A stretch of DNA of 64,000 bases from JANRLJ01 sp033762735 (GCA_033762735.1 JANRLJ010000040.1:124001-188000); one strand, 5' to 3'. Counted from the stretch's first letter, positions 15,939-25,651 are shown. The notes: generated from the letters alone by a model not told the origin. Translations and numbers: made by a program.

Positions 15939-17996
15939 ATGCGACCATTGATTCAACTGCTGCTGTTCTGCCTGGCTGTGGTGCTGACCGCCTGTGGTGG
16001 AAGCACACCCCAACAGCCTGAGCCGGATAATGCGGCCATTCCGACGCAGGTCACGCTGGAAGCCCCTACCGCGACCATCCTTCCCACGCCCACTGTTTCC
16101 CGTGAACGCGGCACCCTGCGCATTCTTCATGCCGTGCCTGACGGCCCACAGATCAATGTGCTGCTGGACGAGGCAGAAATCGCCCGGCAGATGCGCTATA
16201 CAACCTATACACAGCCCACCGAAACATCAGCAGGCGAGCACACCCTGAGCATCGTCCCTGTCGATACGACCAATGAAAATCCGCAGCCGCTTTTAACGCA
16301 GGCCATCACCGTCGCACCCAATAGCGCTGTGATTGTCGTGTTCACCGGAACCGCTGATGCCCCTGCCCTTTCGGTATTTCCTGAAAACAGTGAAGCGCTG
16401 AGTCCGAACGAAAGCCGTGTGAGTTTCATCCATGCCATCCCGCGCGGGGTGGACGTGACTCTCTACGACAGCACCACCCCTCTGACCGATCCTGTTCCTT
16501 TTGGGCAGATTTCGAGCGCCTACAATCTGCCGACAGGTACGCACACCCTGGAGTTCCGGGCGGGTGATAGCCTGCTGACCACCTTCCGGCTCAACGCCCT
16601 GCCCCGCACGACCACCACACTCGCGCTGATTGGAAAGGCAGACGATCCGACCAGTCTGCGTGTGATCGAATTCGCCACGCGCGTTCCCGGCCAGTCGCAG
16701 CTTCGCGTGGTGAATGCTGCGCCTGATCTTCCCGCCATCGACGCTTATCTGAATGAATCATCCTTTGCACAGACCATCGAATCCGGTGGAGCCAGCCTGT
16801 GGGAAACGCGGGTGGCGGGAACCTATACACTCGCCCTTTACCCCGCTGGTACGAACCCGGCAACCGACGCGCCTCTGCTGCAGGAAACCTTCAACGCGGG
16901 CGAAGACCAAGCCCTGACGCTGACGCTGATGGGTTCGGCCAATGCGCTGCGCCTCATCCCCGTGCAGGAAGACCTCTCCCCGGTGCGTCCCGGCTTCGCG
17001 CGGATTGTGTTCGTCAACAGCCTGGAGGGTTCGCCGCGCAGTCGCATCACCATTGGCGGCGGCACCCTCGAAAATGCGCCGCCGCTTGGCTACGGCGAGG
17101 CCTCTACTTCAGCACAGATTGAGGCAGGAACAACCAGTTTTTACTGGAACGAAGCCCTCGATCAACTGAACGGCGCTCGCATTGAAGCCGCCGAAAATGT
17201 GACGCTCGAAGCGGGAAGGGCCTATCTGTATCTGTTGACAGGTGTGAGTGTGGACGCACCACCGCTCATCCTCAGTGAACCGATTCCGATCAACGAACAA
17301 CTGGCCGGGTTAGCGGTGGACGTGACTCCTTCGGCAACGCCGCGTGTCCCGGCACGAGCGCGGCTCGTGAATGCGCTGGCGGACGGAGTCACCGCCGATC
17401 TATCCGTCGCCGTGACGCCGCTGGTGACGGGTATCCCGGCGGGTGAAGGCAGCGCCTTTGTCGCCGTTCCCGCCGATCTACAAATTCTGAACCTGACCAA
17501 CAGCGCCGATCAGGCTTTCCTGACAAGCATCGAATACGAGTTCCGCGTAGGGCGAGATTACACCGTCTACGCCTACGGAAGCGTAACCTTTGGTGTGGAA
17601 CTGCTGCTGGTGGAAGAACGCGATATCCCTCGTGATGAGGCCAACGCGCACTTCCGTCTGATCAATCTCAGCACTACGGACGAAACGCCATTGGCGCTCG
17701 GCTACACCCCTGGCGTAGTCGTCGGTGCAGAGCCGATTCTGGAGTCGCCATCCGCGCGGCCTGCTCTGCCTGCTGATACCGCGCTGGCGATCAACGATCT
17801 GCTGGAGGGGGGCATTTCCGCACCTGCGCAGCTTCCAGTGGGAACGGTGGATTTTCAGGTGATCGACCCTGAAACACGCACCTTAGCCGCCAGCCTGCGT
17901 GGGGTCACGCTGGAAGCCAACCGCTTCTATGACATTGTGGTGTATGAGGAAGTCGAATCACGGTTGGTTCGCGCCTTCCTCGTGCCCTATCCGTAA
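15939..17996 (+). CDS. DUF4397-repeat lipoprotein
   Basis: A 685-residue predicted lipoprotein. The signal segment ends with a lipobox VLTAC (Cys19), followed by a Pro/Thr-rich spacer and a series of DUF4397-type units starting with strands such as GTLRILHAVPDG, SRVSFIHAIPRG, SQLRVVNAAPDL, FARIVFVNSLEG, ARARLVNALADG and AHFRLINLSTTD. That makes about six copies of a domain that the preceding gene carries in fewer copies next to SH3 modules. It has no SH3 domain. An excellent SD (GGAGGGGG) precedes the ATG at 15939; a longer frame to 15918 would lack it. Function is unknown; a lipid-anchored surface adhesin or scaffold is plausible. Confidence 0.85.
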   Translation: MRPLIQLLLFCLAVVLTACGGSTPQQPEPDNAAIPTQVTLEAPTATILPTPTVSRERGTLRILHAVPDGPQINVLLDEAEIARQMRYTTYTQPTETSAGEHTLSIVPVDTTNENPQPLLTQAITVAPNSAVIVVFTGTADAPALSVFPENSEALSPNESRVSFIHAIPRGVDVTLYDSTTPLTDPVPFGQISSAYNLPTGTHTLEFRAGDSLLTTFRLNALPRTTTTLALIGKADDPTSLRVIEFATRVPGQSQLRVVNAAPDLPAIDAYLNESSFAQTIESGGASLWETRVAGTYTLALYPAGTNPATDAPLLQETFNAGEDQALTLTLMGSANALRLIPVQEDLSPVRPGFARIVFVNSLEGSPRSRITIGGGTLENAPPLGYGEASTSAQIEAGTTSFYWNEALDQLNGARIEAAENVTLEAGRAYLYLLTGVSVDAPPLILSEPIPINEQLAGLAVDVTPSATPRVPARARLVNALADGVTADLSVAVTPLVTGIPAGEGSAFVAVPADLQILNLTNSADQAFLTSIEYEFRVGRDYTVYAYGSVTFGVELLLVEERDIPRDEANAHFRLINLSTTDETPLALGYTPGVVVGAEPILESPSARPALPADTALAINDLLEGGISAPAQLPVGTVDFQVIDPETRTLAASLRGVTLEANRFYDIVVYEEVESRLVRAFLVPYP

Positions 17997-18057
17997 GACC
18001 TGTTGTGGGGTCGATGTCTTTTTCAGAGTGCGGAAAACTGGAACGAGCTGAACTACC

Positions 18058-18846
18058 TTGATCGACACACACTGCCATCTGAATTTTGACAGCTATACCC
18101 CCGACCGGGCAGCGGTTCTACAGCGTGCGCGGGACGCTGACGTAACGCGCATCATCATCCCCGGTGTTGACCTGAAAGCGTGCCGCGAAGGGGTGGCGCT
18201 GGCAGCGGTGGAAAGGGGCATTTTCGCCGCCGTCGGCATTCATCCCAACAGCACTGCCGATGTGACCGACGCGATGCTGGATGAGGTGCGGGCGCTCTCT
18301 GCACAGCCTAACGTGGTCGCTATTGGCGAAATTGGCCTCGATTATTACTGGGACAAAAGCCCGAAAGCACAGCAGATCGAAATGTTCGAGGCACAGCTTG
18401 CCCTGGCGACGGAACTCGAACTCCCGGTGATTATCCACAACCGGGAAGCCAGCGAAGACACCATGGCCGTGCTGGAAAATTGGGCACGGGCGCTGCCGCC
18501 CGCGCTGCGCGAACGTCCCGGTGTGCTGCATTCGTTCTCTGCCCCCGCGTCAATTGCCGAACGTGCCCTGAAGATCGGCCTGTATCTGGGCTTTACCGGG
18601 CCGATCACTTATAAAAATGCCGACGATCTGCGGCGAATCGCGGCCACCGTCCCGCTGGATCGCATTCTGGTGGAGACGGACGGGCCGTTTCTTACCCCTG
18701 TCCCGCATCGCGGCCAGCGCAATGAACCCGCTTACATCCCAATCATCGTTGAGCGACTTGCCACGCTGAAAACCATTCCGATGCAGGAGATGGCCGAAGC
18801 CACCACGCAAAACGCCGAACGCTTATTCCGGCTGCCCCCACAATAG
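18058..18846 (+). CDS. tatD: TatD-family metal-dependent deoxyribonuclease
   Basis: A 262-residue TIM-barrel hydrolase of the TatD/YcfH group. Metal ligands are all present: IDTHCHL (HxH), the Glu in AIGEIGLDYYWD, the His in VIIHNRE, the His in VLHSFSA and the Asp in VETDGPFLTP. The C-terminal RNEP segment is typical. The only start in frame after the upstream stop at 18049 is the TTG at 18058, which begins the conserved MIDTHCH, so it is very probably right. It probably ends the transcript that includes the DUF4397 genes. Confidence 0.93.
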   Translation: MIDTHCHLNFDSYTPDRAAVLQRARDADVTRIIIPGVDLKACREGVALAAVERGIFAAVGIHPNSTADVTDAMLDEVRALSAQPNVVAIGEIGLDYYWDKSPKAQQIEMFEAQLALATELELPVIIHNREASEDTMAVLENWARALPPALRERPGVLHSFSAPASIAERALKIGLYLGFTGPITYKNADDLRRIAATVPLDRILVETDGPFLTPVPHRGQRNEPAYIPIIVERLATLKTIPMQEMAEATTQNAERLFRLPPQ

Positions 18847-18851
18847 CAAAA

Positions 18852-18869
18852 GGCACGGTCGCCCGTGCC
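18852..18869 (-). terminator. Terminator for the leftward duplicated-domain gene
   Basis: Arms GGCACGG and CCGTGCC around a four-base loop. Read on the minus strand the hairpin is followed by TTTTGCTATTG, as expected for an intrinsic terminator 31 bases after the stop at 18900. On the plus strand the T-run is missing, although the hairpin could also slow transcripts leaving tatD. Confidence 0.55.
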
Positions 18870-18899
18870 ACCTGCCTTACTGGTTATGATCCGTCGGCG

Positions 18900-19634
18900 T
18901 TAGATCGAGTCTTCGCGTTCACCTGTGAGGGGCGTGTTGATGCGTTCTTCCAGACCCTCACGCAGCGCCGCCAGCCGTTCGTCCGCTTGTTCCTGGGTGA
19001 TGCGCCCGGCGGTGACGGCTTCGGCAAGCTGCGCTTCGGCCTGTTCGATCACCGCATCCACGAACGCATCCACTTCCACGCCGTTCTCGGTCAGGATCGT
19101 CGCCAGAGTCGCACCACCGCGAAGCTGAGTCACGATTTCTTCACGGGTCAGTCCGGTCTGTTCCGCTGCCAGATTCAGGATACCGCGTTCTACCCCGCGC
19201 CAGCCACGTCCACCGGGGCCGCGTCCAAAATCATCCCGTTCGCCGTTGAGCGCCGCTGTCACATCGGCTTCCAGCGTCGCCAGCCGTTCGTCGGCCTGTG
19301 CCTGGGTGATTCGACCTGCCGCCACCGCTTCGTTGATCTCGGTCGTCAGTGCTTCGACCACTGCCGCCGTGACCGCTTCAACATCGCCACCATTGGCCGT
19401 GATGACCTCGGCCAGCGTCGCGCCGTCGCGCACCTGCGTGATGATTTCCTGCGCGGTCAGCCCGGTCTGTTCAGCGACGACCGTCAGCAGAATGCGTTCA
19501 CCGCCCCGGCCACCGCGCCGCCCTTCGCCACGTCCACCAGGCTCACCACCCGGCTGCTGCGCCCCGACCACCCCGGCGAAAATCGCCAGCGCGACAATCA
19601 GCAGAACCACAATCCCGACTTTCTTGGTGTTCAT
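18900..19634 (-). CDS. Secreted protein with a tandemly duplicated helical domain
   Basis: A 244-residue exported protein. Residues 1-26 form a signal peptide, followed by a Gly/Arg-rich stretch and two copies of a helical unit of about 80-90 residues. Each copy contains AEQTGLTxxEIxTQxRxGATLA, then a helix, then EAVxAGRITQxQADERLA. The second half resembles the short helical segments found in DUF2680/SHOCT-like secreted proteins. The copies are separated by another Gly/Arg spacer (GRGPGGRGWRG). The start at 19634 is fixed by AAGGAG nine bases upstream; the longer frame would place that SD inside the gene. No function can be assigned. It stands alone, convergent with tatD. Confidence 0.8.
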   Translation of the reverse strand: MNTKKVGIVVLLIVALAIFAGVVGAQQPGGEPGGRGEGRRGGRGGERILLTVVAEQTGLTAQEIITQVRDGATLAEVITANGGDVEAVTAAVVEALTTEINEAVAAGRITQAQADERLATLEADVTAALNGERDDFGRGPGGRGWRGVERGILNLAAEQTGLTREEIVTQLRGGATLATILTENGVEVDAFVDAVIEQAEAQLAEAVTAGRITQEQADERLAALREGLEERINTPLTGEREDSI

Positions 19635-19825
19635 GTTGCATTGCTCCTTCATTGGGTTTCATTGGTCAACTGCCCTCATCTTCGAGCGAAGTTGTAATGG
19701 GAATGTGATGTAACCTCTGGAAAAGCGTAAATTGCTGGTAAAATTTTGCGCCGAAATGAAACAGGCACGTCGCGACTCGCGACTTTATAAGTTGGTCCGC
19801 TCAAAGTGATTCGGTGATCTGGCAG

Positions 19826-20764
19826 ATGCACGACCGCATACTTGATCTTTCCATCATCATCGTCAGTTGGAACGTCCGTGACCTTCTGGCGGCCTGCCTG
19901 CGCAGCATCGAGGCGACCGCCGGACATTTGAAGCTGGAAACAATTGTGGTGGATTCCGCCAGCAGTGATGACAGCGTAGCGATGATGCAGCGCGATTTCC
20001 CGCACGTTACGGTGCTGGCGCAGCATGAAAACGTCGGTTATACGCGGGGCAACAACATCGGCCTGCAAGCGGCGAAGGGGCGTTACCTGCTGCTGCTTAA
20101 CCCCGACACCGAGATTATGGGCGACGCACTGACACAGATGGTGGCGTATCTGGATGCGCATCCCGAAGTGGGCGTCGTCGGCCCGCACACCCTCAACACC
20201 GACGGCAGCTATCAATCCACGCGCCGCCGCTTCCCAACCGTGCTGCTCGCCTTTTTTGAAAGCACCTGGCTGCAACCCTACGCGCCGAAAACGCTGCTTG
20301 ACCGCTTTTATGTGAATGACGCGCCACAGGACGCCACGCTCGAAGTCGATTGGGTGCAGGGGTCGGCGCTGCTGGCGAGGCGCGAAATTTACGACCAGAT
20401 CGGCGGGCTGGACGAAGGCTATGTGATGTTCTCCGAAGAACTCGACTGGTGTAAACGGGCGAAGCAGCATGGATGGCGTGTGGTCTACCTGGGCAGCGCC
20501 AATATCACGCATCACGGCGGCAAAAGCACCGACCAGGCCAGCGCCCGCAAGCACATCTATTTTCAGGAAAGCAAGCTGCGCTACTTTCGCAAGTATCACG
20601 GCGTATGGGTCGCGGTCGTGCTGCGTGTGTTTCTGCTGCTCAGTTACAGCCTGCAACTGCTGCTGGAAGCGGCGAAAGCGCTTATCGGCAGCAAACGAAC
20701 CATGCGGCAGGAACGCATCCGCACCTACTGGCAGGTGCTCCGCTCCGGCCTAAAGGTCAGTTGA
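19826..20764 (+). CDS. Family 2 glycosyltransferase (rhamnosyltransferase-like)
   Basis: A 312-residue GT-A enzyme. It has the opening LSIIIVSWNVRDLL, VVDSASSDDS, the metal-binding region LLLNPDTE (92-96), and the acceptor-side VDWVQGSALLARR and MFSEELDWCKRAKQHGW. C-terminal residues 255-285 are hydrophobic, so it is probably held at the inner membrane face. The family typically adds rhamnose or a related sugar to lipid-linked polysaccharide. The first gene of a four-gene polysaccharide cluster. A GTG at 19814 is an alternative start; neither has a good SD. Confidence 0.88.
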   Translation: MHDRILDLSIIIVSWNVRDLLAACLRSIEATAGHLKLETIVVDSASSDDSVAMMQRDFPHVTVLAQHENVGYTRGNNIGLQAAKGRYLLLLNPDTEIMGDALTQMVAYLDAHPEVGVVGPHTLNTDGSYQSTRRRFPTVLLAFFESTWLQPYAPKTLLDRFYVNDAPQDATLEVDWVQGSALLARREIYDQIGGLDEGYVMFSEELDWCKRAKQHGWRVVYLGSANITHHGGKSTDQASARKHIYFQESKLRYFRKYHGVWVAVVLRVFLLLSYSLQLLLEAAKALIGSKRTMRQERIRTYWQVLRSGLKVS

Positions 20765-21904
20765 ATGCGCATTGGCCTTCTCACAGGAGAATACCCTCCG
20801 ATGCAGGGCGGCGTAGGCGCTTACACTCAGATTCTTGCACGACATTTCGCTGCACTGGGCAATGATGTATTCCTGCTTACTCATACACAGGCCGTTGAAG
20901 ATGCGCCCGGCATTAAGCGAGAAGCCATCAGCGGCTGGGGTATCAACGCTTTACCGGGGATTCGGGGTTGGGTAAAGCGTAACCGGCTTGATGTCATCAG
21001 CCTGCAATTTGAAACCGCCGCCTATCAGATGTCGCCCTGGGTGCATTTTGTGCCGCAGGTGGCTGGTGCGCCTGTCGTAGCCACCTTTCACGATCTGCTC
21101 GTGCCTTATTTGTTTCCGAAAGCGGGGAGGGTGCGTGACTGGATTGTGATGCACCTGGCGCGCACCTCGGCAGGCGTGATCGCCACCAACCATGAGGACT
21201 TTGCGCGATTAAGGCATCTGCCCTGCGCGACCCTCATCCCTATCGGCAGCAATATCGCGCCTGTTTTGCCCGCCACCTTTGACCGCGAACAACAGCGGCA
21301 GCGGGCGGGAGCAGTGCCCGAAACATTTCTGCTGGCCTACTTCGGTTTCCTCAACCGCAGCAAGGGCGTGGAAACCCTGCTTCATGCCCTGGCAAACCTG
21401 CGTGAACAGAAAATTCCTGTCCGGCTGGTGATGATCGGCGGGCGAACAGGCAGCAGTGATCCCTCGAATGCGGCTTATGCCGCTGAAATTGACCACCTGA
21501 TTTCACAATTGAATCTGAACGAGTCAATTCACTGGACGGGCTATGCCGACGAGCGCGAGGTCAGCGCGTGGCTGGCGGCGAGTGATCTGATCGCGCTGCC
21601 GTTCAACGATGGCGCATCCTATCGCCGGGGAAGCCTGATGGCGGCGATTGCGCACGGCTGCCCGATCCTCACCACTACGCCGACCATTTCCATTCCAACC
21701 TTCGTTCATCAGGAAAACCTGTGGCTGACCCCGATTGGCGATGCACAGGCATTATCCGAAGCCATCACTCATCTTCTCGAAACGCCGATGCTGCGCCAGC
21801 GGTTAGCGGAAGGGGCGCGAAAGCTCGATCAGCAGTTTCAATGGGACGCCATCGCCCACGATTGTTTAGCCCTGTTTCAACGTGTGAGCGCAGCATCGTG
21901 TTAA
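20765..21904 (+). CDS. Family 4 glycosyltransferase
   Basis: A 379-residue GT-B enzyme. The N-terminus MRIGLLTGEYPPMQGGVGAY is the usual acceptor-domain start. The C-terminal donor domain has YFGFLNRSKGVETLLHAL, VMIGG, WTGYADEREVSAWLAASDLIALPF and the SYRRGSLMAAIAHGCPIL segment that carries the sugar-nucleotide contacts. It begins immediately after the GT2 stop and overlaps the start of the next gene, so it is in one operon with them. The donor sugar cannot be told from sequence. Confidence 0.9.
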   Translation: MRIGLLTGEYPPMQGGVGAYTQILARHFAALGNDVFLLTHTQAVEDAPGIKREAISGWGINALPGIRGWVKRNRLDVISLQFETAAYQMSPWVHFVPQVAGAPVVATFHDLLVPYLFPKAGRVRDWIVMHLARTSAGVIATNHEDFARLRHLPCATLIPIGSNIAPVLPATFDREQQRQRAGAVPETFLLAYFGFLNRSKGVETLLHALANLREQKIPVRLVMIGGRTGSSDPSNAAYAAEIDHLISQLNLNESIHWTGYADEREVSAWLAASDLIALPFNDGASYRRGSLMAAIAHGCPILTTTPTISIPTFVHQENLWLTPIGDAQALSEAITHLLETPMLRQRLAEGARKLDQQFQWDAIAHDCLALFQRVSAASC

Positions 21905-24135
21905 GTCAAAAACGCCCCTCGCCCGGCATAGTGCCCGACCTCATCGCCGTGACCCTGCTGGTGGCGCTGTGGGCGCTGTTCTTCTGGCGGCTGCTCACGC
22001 CAAACCCCAATGACCGCCTGATGCTGGTCGAAGGCGATTTTTCCGGGCAGTTTGTGGCCTTTGGCGCGTATCAGTATCAACGGCTGACAGCAGGTGAACT
22101 CCCGCTTTGGAATCCTTATAACAACGGTGGGCTGCCGTTCGTGGCCGATACGCAGGCCGCTGCCTTTTATCCCCCGCGCCTGCTGACGATTGGGCTGAGC
22201 TGGCTAACCGGTGGCTGGACGTATAACAGCCTGCAACTGGAAATGACCGCCCATGTGCTGGTCTATACCCTGCTGATGTACGCTTTCGTGCGGCGGCTGA
22301 CCTGGAGCAGCGCGGGCAGCGTCCCCGGCGCAATTACCGCCGCGCTGATCGCTGGTTATGGCGGTTTTATGAGTGGGTATCCGCCGCTGCAACTGGCGCT
22401 GCTGGAAGCCGCGATCTGGCTGCCGCTCGGTCTGCTGGGCATTGTAGAAGCCACGCGCACCGAACCTATTGCATGGCACTGGCTTGGTTTTACGGGACTC
22501 GCGCTTGGCCTCTCATGGATGGCCGGGCATCCCCAGACAAGCTGGTTCAGCACCTATTTCCTCACGGCTTATCTCGCCTATCGCATTTATGTGCGCCGGA
22601 TGCACTGGCGTTTCTGGTTTATGGGAACGCTGGTGTTCGGGCTGATCGCCTTCGCGCTGGCAGCGGTGCAGCTTTTGCCGGGGGTGGAATATCTGGCGCG
22701 AACGGCACGGCTCGGACTCGGCTTTGACGACAAGGGCAACGGTTTCCCGTTTCAGGATGTGGTTCAACTGCTGATTCCGGGTGTGGTCAGCCTGTGGTCG
22801 CCGCTGTATATCGGCGTTGTCGGGCTGGTATTGGTCGGCGCGGCACTGCTGGCGAGAGTGCAGGAACGCATCTTCTGGGGCAGCGCGGCCATTATCGCGC
22901 TCGGACTGAGCTTCGGTGCGAACAGCGTGATTTTCCATGCGCTGTATAACGTGCTTCCCGGCCTGAGCTTCTTCCGGGGACAGGAACGCGCAGCCTACCT
23001 CGTCAGCGTGTGTCTTGCTGTACTGGCAGGGTTGGGCATGGCAGCACTGGCCGATACCTCTCTGAAGCGCGATCTGGCACGCCTGAACCTCGTGCTGCTG
23101 GTTATCGCTGGGCTTATCACAGGTGCGGTCTTCGTCGCATGGCTGGGCGACCCCGCGACCTACGCGGATGTCATCAGCCCGGTGTTCTTTGCCTTCATCG
23201 TGCTTGGTGCGCTGCTGGCGCTCAAGTCAACCTCTTTCCAGAAACACACCCACTTCGCCGCCCTCCTGATTGCCCTGCTGGTGTTCGACCTGTTTTCGGT
23301 CAGCATGGAAAACAACATGCAGGCTGCTGTCGCCAATCCGCTGGCAACGCCGCCGCTGGTCGCGCAGGTTCAGGCAGATAGTGGCCTTCCGTTCCGCGTT
23401 GATGGGGGGAATTCCGGTCTGCGCGGGAATGATGGGTCACTTTACAATTTGATGGATATGCGCGGCATCAGTCCACTGTTTCTGGACAGTGCCCATGCCA
23501 TTGTCGAGCGGGAACTGCCTTCGGAAGTCGATTGGGAACTGTTCGCGGTGCGGTATGTTTTCGCGCAGGCAGAGACAATTGATGCCCCTTCCCAAATCGT
23601 CGGGCAGAGCGACCAGCACGGGCAGACCGTTTATCTGCATCGGCTGGATAATCCGCGTCTATTTGCCCTGCTGGTCTATGCTGAGGAGGTGGTCGATAGC
23701 GACGCCTTTGCGCGGGTGCTGCTGGCTGATCCGCGTTTTGAGCCACGCACAACCGTGATCCTTAATCGCGCTCCCGACATTGAGTTGCCACAGGAAGCGC
23801 CTCTGAACGGCGAAGCGGTCGTCACTGCCTTTGCCCCGGAACGCTTCACCGTCGAAGTCTCCACGCCGGAAAACGCGCTGCTGACACTTTCACATCTGGA
23901 TTATCCCGGCTGGCGTGCGATGCTGGATGGCGAAACGGTCGGTATACTGCGGGCTTACGGTGCCTTCAGCGCTGTCGCAGTTCCCGCCGGGGAACACACC
24001 GTCGAACTCACCTATAATCCTTTGAGCTTTAAAATCGGTGCAGCGCTCAGCCTTGCAGCATGGGCGGTCATGCTGATCGGCGGCGTTCTGTGGCTGGTCC
24101 GCGCAAACCGAAGAACAAAATCAGAAAATGGATAG
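21898..24135 (+). CDS. YfhO-like polytopic membrane protein
   Basis: A 745-residue membrane protein with about a dozen hydrophobic helices in the first 500 residues and an extracytoplasmic C-terminal domain ending in one more helix (GAALSLAAWAVMLIGGVLWL). The pieces LVEGDFSGQFVAFGAYQYQR, WNPYNNGGLPFVADTQAAAFYPP and LSFFRGQERAAYLVS are characteristic of the YfhO family (GT-C fold), which has been linked to sugar transfer onto cell-surface polymers. The GTG at 21898 overlaps the GT4 stop by seven bases; the longer open frame reaching 21721 lies inside the GT4 gene and is not credible. Confidence 0.87.
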   Translation: MLSQKRPSPGIVPDLIAVTLLVALWALFFWRLLTPNPNDRLMLVEGDFSGQFVAFGAYQYQRLTAGELPLWNPYNNGGLPFVADTQAAAFYPPRLLTIGLSWLTGGWTYNSLQLEMTAHVLVYTLLMYAFVRRLTWSSAGSVPGAITAALIAGYGGFMSGYPPLQLALLEAAIWLPLGLLGIVEATRTEPIAWHWLGFTGLALGLSWMAGHPQTSWFSTYFLTAYLAYRIYVRRMHWRFWFMGTLVFGLIAFALAAVQLLPGVEYLARTARLGLGFDDKGNGFPFQDVVQLLIPGVVSLWSPLYIGVVGLVLVGAALLARVQERIFWGSAAIIALGLSFGANSVIFHALYNVLPGLSFFRGQERAAYLVSVCLAVLAGLGMAALADTSLKRDLARLNLVLLVIAGLITGAVFVAWLGDPATYADVISPVFFAFIVLGALLALKSTSFQKHTHFAALLIALLVFDLFSVSMENNMQAAVANPLATPPLVAQVQADSGLPFRVDGGNSGLRGNDGSLYNLMDMRGISPLFLDSAHAIVERELPSEVDWELFAVRYVFAQAETIDAPSQIVGQSDQHGQTVYLHRLDNPRLFALLVYAEEVVDSDAFARVLLADPRFEPRTTVILNRAPDIELPQEAPLNGEAVVTAFAPERFTVEVSTPENALLTLSHLDYPGWRAMLDGETVGILRAYGAFSAVAVPAGEHTVELTYNPLSFKIGAALSLAAWAVMLIGGVLWLVRANRRTKSENG

Positions 24136-25651
24136 AACTATGCAGCGAATTACGCCAAACGATGCGTTACAGAACTGGATCGCGGGTTTAGACCGGCGGG
24201 TCTATGCCGCCTTAATCGGCCTGGCAATTGGCGGGCTGGCCGGACTGATTGGCATCGCGCTCACCCTGCTTGGGCCGGTCATCACGGCAGGAGCGCTGCT
24301 GGGTGGACTGGCTGCGCTGTATGTCATCACCGACATTCGCGCCGCCCTCTATGGGCTGATTTTCGTGCTGCTGCTGCTGCCATTCGGGACGTTCCCGTTT
24401 GATCTCGGCTTTACACCCACCCTGCTCGATCTGGCAATAGGCGCGTTCGTGCTGTTGTATCTACTCCAATGGATGACACGCCGCCGCCAGACCCTTGAAC
24501 TCACGCCTGTTCACATGCTGATCCTGATCTACATCCTGTGGCTGCTGCTGGCGTTCGCGCTTGGGCTGCAATATGGCCCGATCACACCCAATATCGCGCG
24601 GCAGTTTGCCGAAACGCTGTTGAGCATCGGCCTGACGTTCGTCCTGGTTGATCTGCTGCGGGATGGAGCGGCGCTGCGCCGTCTGGTGCTGGTCATTATG
24701 ATCGGTGTAGGGATTCAGGCCGCGCTGGCGGTTGGGTTATGGGTGATGCCTGATGATCTGGCTGAGTCGATTCTGAACCGCCTCAGCCGCATCGGTTATC
24801 CAGCGGGCAGCGTCATCCGCTATATCGAATCCAACCCCGCACTGCCGGAACGCGCTATCGGGACGTGGGTTGACCCGAACGCCCTCGGCGGTGTACTGGC
24901 GATCAGCGCCGTTCTGATCGCGCCGCAGCTTTTCGCCCGCAAGCCCGTCCTGCGCACCCGGTGGCTGACGTGGGGCGTGTTCGCGCTGGTCGCCGGGGCG
25001 CTGCTGCTCACCTTTTCGCGGGCATCCTTCCTGGCGACAGCAGCCGGGCTGAGCGTGATCGCCTTCGCCCGCTACCGCCGCTTTATCCCCTATCTGGTCG
25101 TGGGTGGACTGCTGCTGCTGCTGCTGCCACAGGCGCAGGGCTACGTCCAGCGGTTGATCGAAGCCTTCACGGGCGCTGACCTCGCCACGCAGATGCGGCT
25201 GGGTGAATATGGTGACTCGCTGGAACTTATCAGCCGCTACCCCGTTTTCGGCGTCGGCTTTACCGGAACCCCCGACATTGACCTTTATACCAATGTCGCC
25301 AGTATGTACCTCATTATGGCGAATCAGATCGGGCTGGTGGGTGTGAGCATTTTCATTGTCACGATGCTGGGTGTGTTCGCCTATGGCCTCTCCACCTGGA
25401 AACATGCGCTGGCAAACGAGGAACTGGAGTCCATCCACCTGGGCTATCACGCTGCCCTGCTCACAGCGCTGATTAACGCCGCCGCCGATCTGTACTTCTT
25501 CCGCATCGACTTTCAGGGATCAATTATGCTGTTCTGGACGACCGTCGCGCTGGCGCTGGCAACTGCCCGGTTAGCCCACCGCAGCAGCGCCCTACCGCAG
25601 AATCAACCGTTGTCAAATGCGGGGGCATCGAGTAGCATACTCCCGCTTTAA
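24128..25651 (+). CDS. O-antigen ligase / polymerase-like membrane protein
   Basis: A 507-residue protein with around eleven membrane helices and a large extracytoplasmic loop before the final third. The segments AIGTWVDPNALGGVLAIS, LLTFSRASFLATAAGLS and the loop SLELISRYPVFGVGFTG followed by NQIGLVGVSIF are the recognised Wzy/WaaL pattern. It would polymerise or attach surface glycan units built by the upstream transferases. The start overlaps the YfhO-like stop by eight bases; the ATG at 24140 is an alternative. The rpsF promoter lies inside its last 45 bases. Confidence 0.87.
   Translation: MDRTMQRITPNDALQNWIAGLDRRVYAALIGLAIGGLAGLIGIALTLLGPVITAGALLGGLAALYVITDIRAALYGLIFVLLLLPFGTFPFDLGFTPTLLDLAIGAFVLLYLLQWMTRRRQTLELTPVHMLILIYILWLLLAFALGLQYGPITPNIARQFAETLLSIGLTFVLVDLLRDGAALRRLVLVIMIGVGIQAALAVGLWVMPDDLAESILNRLSRIGYPAGSVIRYIESNPALPERAIGTWVDPNALGGVLAISAVLIAPQLFARKPVLRTRWLTWGVFALVAGALLLTFSRASFLATAAGLSVIAFARYRRFIPYLVVGGLLLLLLPQAQGYVQRLIEAFTGADLATQMRLGEYGDSLELISRYPVFGVGFTGTPDIDLYTNVASMYLIMANQIGLVGVSIFIVTMLGVFAYGLSTWKHALANEELESIHLGYHAALLTALINAAADLYFFRIDFQGSIMLFWTTVALALATARLAHRSSALPQNQPLSNAGASSSILPL
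25610..25638 (+). promoter_or_regulatory. Promoter of the rpsF-ssb-rpsR operon
   Basis: -35 TTGTCA (25610-25615, five of six) and -10 TAGCAT (25633-25638, four of six) with a 17-base spacer. It is embedded in the 3' end of the O-antigen ligase gene and gives a leader of about 86 bases. Confidence 0.5.

Noticed and set aside
19635..19825. Gap between the duplicated-domain gene and the GT2 gene
   Set aside because: It contains a short GTCGCG/CGCGAC inverted repeat and TAAAAT, but no convincing gene, RNA or complete promoter could be supported.
21721..21897. Longer N-terminus for the YfhO-like gene
   Set aside because: The extension lies wholly in the GT4 coding region in another frame and encodes no signal or membrane segment.
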